A stretch of DNA of 64,000 bases from Rosettibacter sp964572725 (GTDB lineage: Bacteria > Bacteroidota > Ignavibacteria > Ignavibacteriales > Melioribacteraceae), in contig CAZNFW010000009.1 in the NCBI GenBank assembly GCA_964572725.1, forward strand, positions 10,619-74,618, in the 5' to 3' direction. The translations under genes and the position numbers were made by a program. Each line of letters begins with the position of its first letter. Position 1 is the stretch's first letter. This document shows, piece after piece, positions 63,041 to 64,000 of the stretch. The notes beneath the pieces are model-generated. The model saw nothing but the letters and a program-made list of their open reading frames with translations, ran no database searches and had not been told where the DNA came from.

Positions 63041-64000
63041 ATGAAAATTCACGAATTTCAAGCCAAAGAATTATTAAAAAAATTTGAGGTGCCAATTCAG
63101 GACGGCATAGCAATAAAAAATATTTCTGAATTTGATGCTGCAATAGCTCAGCTTCAATCTCGAGGTATAAATCAATTTGTTGTAAAATCACAAATTCATG
63201 CAGGTGGAAGAGGAAAAGGAAAAATCTATAATCCAAATAATAAAGAGGAATTAATCTTAGAAGGCGGAGTAAAATTTACTACATCTGTTGAGAAGGCAAA
63301 AGAATATGCCTCAAAGATGTTGGGAAATCTTTTAGTTACTCATCAAACTGGTCCAGAAGGCAGAATTGTAAAAACAATTTTTATTGCCGAGGGTCTAGAT
63401 TATAAAAAAGAACTTTACTTGGGAATATTACTCGATCGCAGTGTTTCACAAAATGTAATTATGGCATCAACCGAGGGAGGAGTTGAAATTGAAAAAGTAG
63501 CAGAAGAAACTCCGGAAAAAATCCTAAAAGTTTGGATTGATCCAGCTGTAGGATTGCAGCCTTATCAAGCAAGAGAACTTGCTTTTGGACTTCAACTCAA
63601 TGGAACAGCATTTAAGAATTTTATTCCTTTTTTAATGAAATTATATAAAGCTTATGAAGAAACAGACGCTTCACTCCTAGAAATAAATCCATTAATTATT
63701 ACAAATGATGACCGTATAGTTGCACTCGATGCTAAAATGAATTTTGATGATAACGCACTTTATCGTCACCCAGAAATTGCAGCATATCGGGATTTAGATG
63801 AAGAAGAACCACTCGAAATTGAAGCATCAAAATACAATCTTAATTATATCAAACTTGACGGAAATGTAGGATGCATGGTAAATGGTGCAGGGCTTGCAAT
63901 GGCAACAATGGATATAATAAAACTTTATGGCGGAGAACCAGCAAATTTTTTGGATGTAGGTGGCGGGGCAAATTTGGAAGCCGTTACAAATGCTTTTCGT
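63041..64000 (+). CDS. sucC: Succinyl-CoA ligase beta subunit, 5' part
   Basis: 320 codons up to the window edge; the frame is still open and the last 60 or so residues of the usual 380-390 are missing. N-terminus MKIHEFQAKELLKKFEVPI, ATP-grasp KSQIHAGGRGKGK, EGLDYKKELYLGILLDR, LLEINPLIIT and LDAKMNFDDNALYRHPEI, then the CoA-ligase domain LDGNVGCMVNGAGLAMATMDII ... DVGGGAN. Forms succinyl-CoA from succinate and CoA, or the reverse, in the TCA cycle. SD GGGGA upstream. Confidence 0.95.
   Translation, partial: MKIHEFQAKELLKKFEVPIQDGIAIKNISEFDAAIAQLQSRGINQFVVKSQIHAGGRGKGKIYNPNNKEELILEGGVKFTTSVEKAKEYASKMLGNLLVTHQTGPEGRIVKTIFIAEGLDYKKELYLGILLDRSVSQNVIMASTEGGVEIEKVAEETPEKILKVWIDPAVGLQPYQARELAFGLQLNGTAFKNFIPFLMKLYKAYEETDASLLEINPLIITNDDRIVALDAKMNFDDNALYRHPEIAAYRDLDEEEPLEIEASKYNLNYIKLDGNVGCMVNGAGLAMATMDIIKLYGGEPANFLDVGGGANLEAVTNAFR

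Noticed and set aside
1..64000. tRNA, rRNA, CRISPR or prophage genes
   Set aside because: No TPsiC-arm-like sequence, rRNA segment, regularly spaced repeats or phage/transposase-like proteins were found by reading.

Overview
The window is a low-GC (roughly 30 percent G+C by eye), gene-dense piece of a bacterial chromosome that looks like Ignavibacteria (Ignavibacteriota, the Bacteroidota/Chlorobi lineage). This rests on a PorQ-type component of type IX secretion, a secreted protein with a C-terminal sorting tail carrying the YPNPFNP motif, a promoter of the Bacteroidota type (TTG, 20 nt, TANNTTTG), homodimeric pyruvate dehydrogenase, and many SprA/Por-style secreted proteins. No tRNA, rRNA, insertion sequence, phage or CRISPR array was found.

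Layout. 45-8892 (+): metH, an AmgK-like kinase fused to a RapZ C-terminal domain, a MurU-like nucleotidyltransferase, a secreted CocE-type hydrolase, a small outer membrane barrel and a YhcH-family protein. 8971-14546 (-): bamD, a thioesterase, an FG-GAP-like secreted protein, a secreted HExxH metalloprotease and an ABC ATPase, mostly with overlapping stop and start codons. 14619-18335: a hypothetical, htpX, porQ and a TPR protein. 18392-24036 (-): the pyruvate dehydrogenase genes aceE, aceF, lpd. 24163-25044 (-): a cation efflux protein.

25124-36907 (+) is the most interesting part: a 14-gene sulfur assimilation operon (DUF2061 protein, cysH, cysD, cysN, siroheme synthase, sulfite reductase, TusA-like, cysK, then a sulfur carrier protein, metY, a ThiF-like activating enzyme, a DsrE-like protein, a second TusA-like protein and a JAMM protease). 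The last block matches protein-thiocarboxylate homocysteine synthesis as known in Wolinella succinogenes; with metH at the start of the window it would give a full sulfate-to-methionine route. Upstream lies what reads as a classical transcription attenuator for cysteine: a promoter, a 22-codon leader with a CCCMC run, an 11-bp antiterminator and a mutually exclusive 14-bp intrinsic terminator. A second small ORF ending in MCCCC follows before the first structural gene.

36990-40885: two convergent hypotheticals, a 655-nt gene-free stretch and an NfnAB/GltA-type flavoprotein pair. 41323-45950 (-): a secreted esterase and a large T9SS-tailed pectinesterase. 46102-50498 (-): an operon for a cytochrome-like haem protein, a serine hydrolase, a LytS-type histidine kinase, a degenerate kinase lacking the phospho-acceptor His, and a LytTR regulator. 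50609-54010 (-): mfd. 54146-55081 (-): lipocalin-like lipoprotein and a YbaK-type deacylase. 55319-60553 (+): GlcNAc-kinase-like protein, AmpG-like transporter with a large inserted domain, an ABC exporter pair and a LolA-like protein. 60699-64000: YceI, a pseudo-receiver/HDOD protein, a small membrane protein and the 5' part of sucC, cut by the window end.
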